The notes below the pieces were generated by a model. The model was given only the letters and a program-made list of their open reading frames with translations. It made no database searches and had not been told where the DNA came from. This document shows positions 63,398 to 64,000 of a stretch of 64,000 bases of DNA, piece after piece. This DNA is from an uncultured Clostridia bacterium. Its GTDB lineage: Bacteria; Bacillota; Clostridia; Christensenellales; UBA1242. The position numbers were made by a program, and so were the translations under genes. The stretch's first letter is position 1; each line of letters opens with the position of its first letter. Location of the stretch: the NCBI GenBank assembly GCA_944377165.1, contig CALWEJ010000007.1, forward strand, positions 26,247 through 90,246. Reading direction: 5' to 3'.

Positions 63398-63438
63398 TAA
63401 CCCATTATTAAGGCAACTTAATTTATGGGTTATTTTTT
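63398..63438 (+). terminator. Terminator of the Fic gene
   Basis: TAACCCAT (63398-63405) pairs with ATGGGTTA (63425-63432), followed by TTTTTT. Confidence 0.85.
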
Positions 63439-63574
63439 ACTTAAAATAAAACGAGATTAGTATAATATTTTAATTTATACACAAACGAACGAAATAGCGA
63501 GTCAATAAATGACTTGCTTAGTATTCGCAATAAACAAATATGCCCGCTAAATTACTCTATTTATAAAAGTTTTA

Positions 63575-63623
63575 TGGTGCTCCTGTACGGACTCGAACCG
63601 TAAACACCCAGTTCCGAAGGAGC
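63575..63623 (-). other. Mini tRNA-like / truncated tRNA 3' fragment
   Basis: Minus strand: GCTCCT (63623-63618) can pair with AGGAGC; between them is a perfect T-arm TACGG-TTCGAGT-CCGTA (63602-63586), then A and encoded CCA (63577-63575). No D-arm or anticodon arm is present; the linker is CGGAACTGGGTGTT. No matching 5' half (GCTCCTG) occurs at normal tRNA distance. Either the remnant of a tRNA, for example left at an integration site, or a minimal tRNA-like structure. Confidence 0.5.
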
Positions 63624-63787
63624 GACCTGAAAATGCCTAGAGTTCGACTTTTCGTATCATATTTTACCATAAAATATCATATAAAAAATCTCTCAATCCC
63701 TTTATTTATCAGCATTTTAGACACTTCATCTTATCAAACAAGATTATACAATACAAACACCTAAAAATACAACACAAAACACCCCAT

Positions 63788-63814
63788 TTGCAAAAATCTT
63801 GCATATTTCTTGCA
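63788..63814 (+). repeat. Three TTGCA units in 11-bp phase
   Basis: TTGCA occurs at 63788, 63799 and 63810, exactly 11 bases apart, just upstream of the VOC gene promoter (extended -10 TGATATAAT at 63852-63860). Possible helical-phased binding site; could be chance in A/T-rich sequence. Confidence 0.35.
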
Positions 63815-63885
63815 AAAATTTGTAACAATTATTAGATTTATGTTGAATTTATGATATAATCCATATTAGTAAAAGGAATTTTTAT

Positions 63886-64000
63886 ATGAATTTTAATTGT
63901 TTAATCCCAGAACTAAGAGTTTATGATTTAGAAAAATCAAAAAAATTTTACACGGAAATTTTAGGTTTTGAAATAGCATATGCAAGAAATGATTTCGCAA
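63886..64000 (+). CDS. VOC-family (glyoxalase/bleomycin-resistance) protein, cut by the window end
   Basis: The first 38 codons are visible: LIPELRVYDLEKSKKFYTEILGF is the typical first beta-alpha unit of the vicinal-oxygen-chelate fold, found in glyoxalase I and bleomycin-resistance-type proteins. Start ATG after AAAAGGAATTTTT and an extended -10 TGATATAAT. Function beyond the fold cannot be told from this fragment. Confidence 0.8.
   Translation, partial: MNFNCLIPELRVYDLEKSKKFYTEILGFEIAYARNDFA

Noticed and set aside
63575..63960. tmRNA (ssrA) 3' end
   Set aside because: No matching 5' acceptor strand or tag reading frame 300-400 bases upstream on the minus strand, where the VOC gene lies instead.

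Overview
The window is AT-rich chromosomal DNA of an anaerobic, low-GC Gram-positive bacterium, most likely an uncultured gut Clostridia-type Bacillota. The evidence is a class III (oxygen-sensitive) ribonucleotide reductase NrdD/NrdG, a 2[4Fe-4S] ferredoxin, a SpoIVB-type sporulation peptidase, an FtsK/SpoIIIE translocase, Gram-positive style gene order and strong AGGAGG-type ribosome binding sites. No genus can be named from the sequence alone.

Layout. 0.1-6 kb: an alpha/beta-hydrolase-like protein, a one-domain YigZ protein, a DegV protein, then a TetR / 23S rRNA uracil methyltransferase / DegV translationally coupled operon behind a palindromic operator. 6.3-10.2 kb: a Crp/Fnr regulator divergent from nrdD-nrdG, with a palindrome in the shared promoter and a 52-residue basic protein behind nrdG. 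10.7-24.4 kb: a lipoprotein, gyrB-gyrA, metG and a long minus-strand operon typA / small membrane protein / dnaB / WapI-like protein / yqeY / dtd / unknown / methyltransferase. 24.8-34.7 kb: HU, a membrane-anchored protein ending in an AT-hook-like RGRP motif, two YcxB-like membrane paralogues, a giant (about 2057 residue) surface protein coupled to trxB, and a ferredoxin. 34.8-43.1 kb: a frameshifted SLOG-family pseudogene, a small XRE regulator, recN-recA-pgsA, a nucleoside hydrolase, tRNA-Leu(AAG) preceded by a tRNA-Leu 5'-half mimic, an SDR oxidoreductase, an unknown protein and a PnuC-like transporter. 43.3-52.2 kb: ftsK, ylxY-like deacetylase, pnp, an unknown coiled-coil gene and rpsO, facing spoIVB. 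52.5-64 kb: accessory region with a membrane protein, HD phosphohydrolase, methyltransferase, AlkD, tRNAs Gly/Met/Glu, an MGMT-like protein, ABC exporter, XRE-membrane protein, an ImmA-like/Fic fusion, a tRNA-like 3' fragment and the start of a VOC protein.

Most promising non-textbook signals: (1) two exactly 100-nt tandem copies between tRNA-Met and tRNA-Glu that carry a compensatory base-pair swap, so they look like a structured RNA; (2) a structured element beginning with an exact 24-nt copy of the tRNA-Leu 5' end, placed between that tRNA and its promoter; (3) a 49-nt mini tRNA-like (6-bp acceptor plus T-arm plus CCA); (4) a recurring promoter layout in which the -10 box ends 6-7 nt before the start ATG, predicting leaderless mRNAs for at least six genes; (5) a Fic protein with a degenerate ImmA/IrrE-like front half.

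Limits: all calls are from reading the sequence; no database search or folding program was run, and family names rest on motif recognition.
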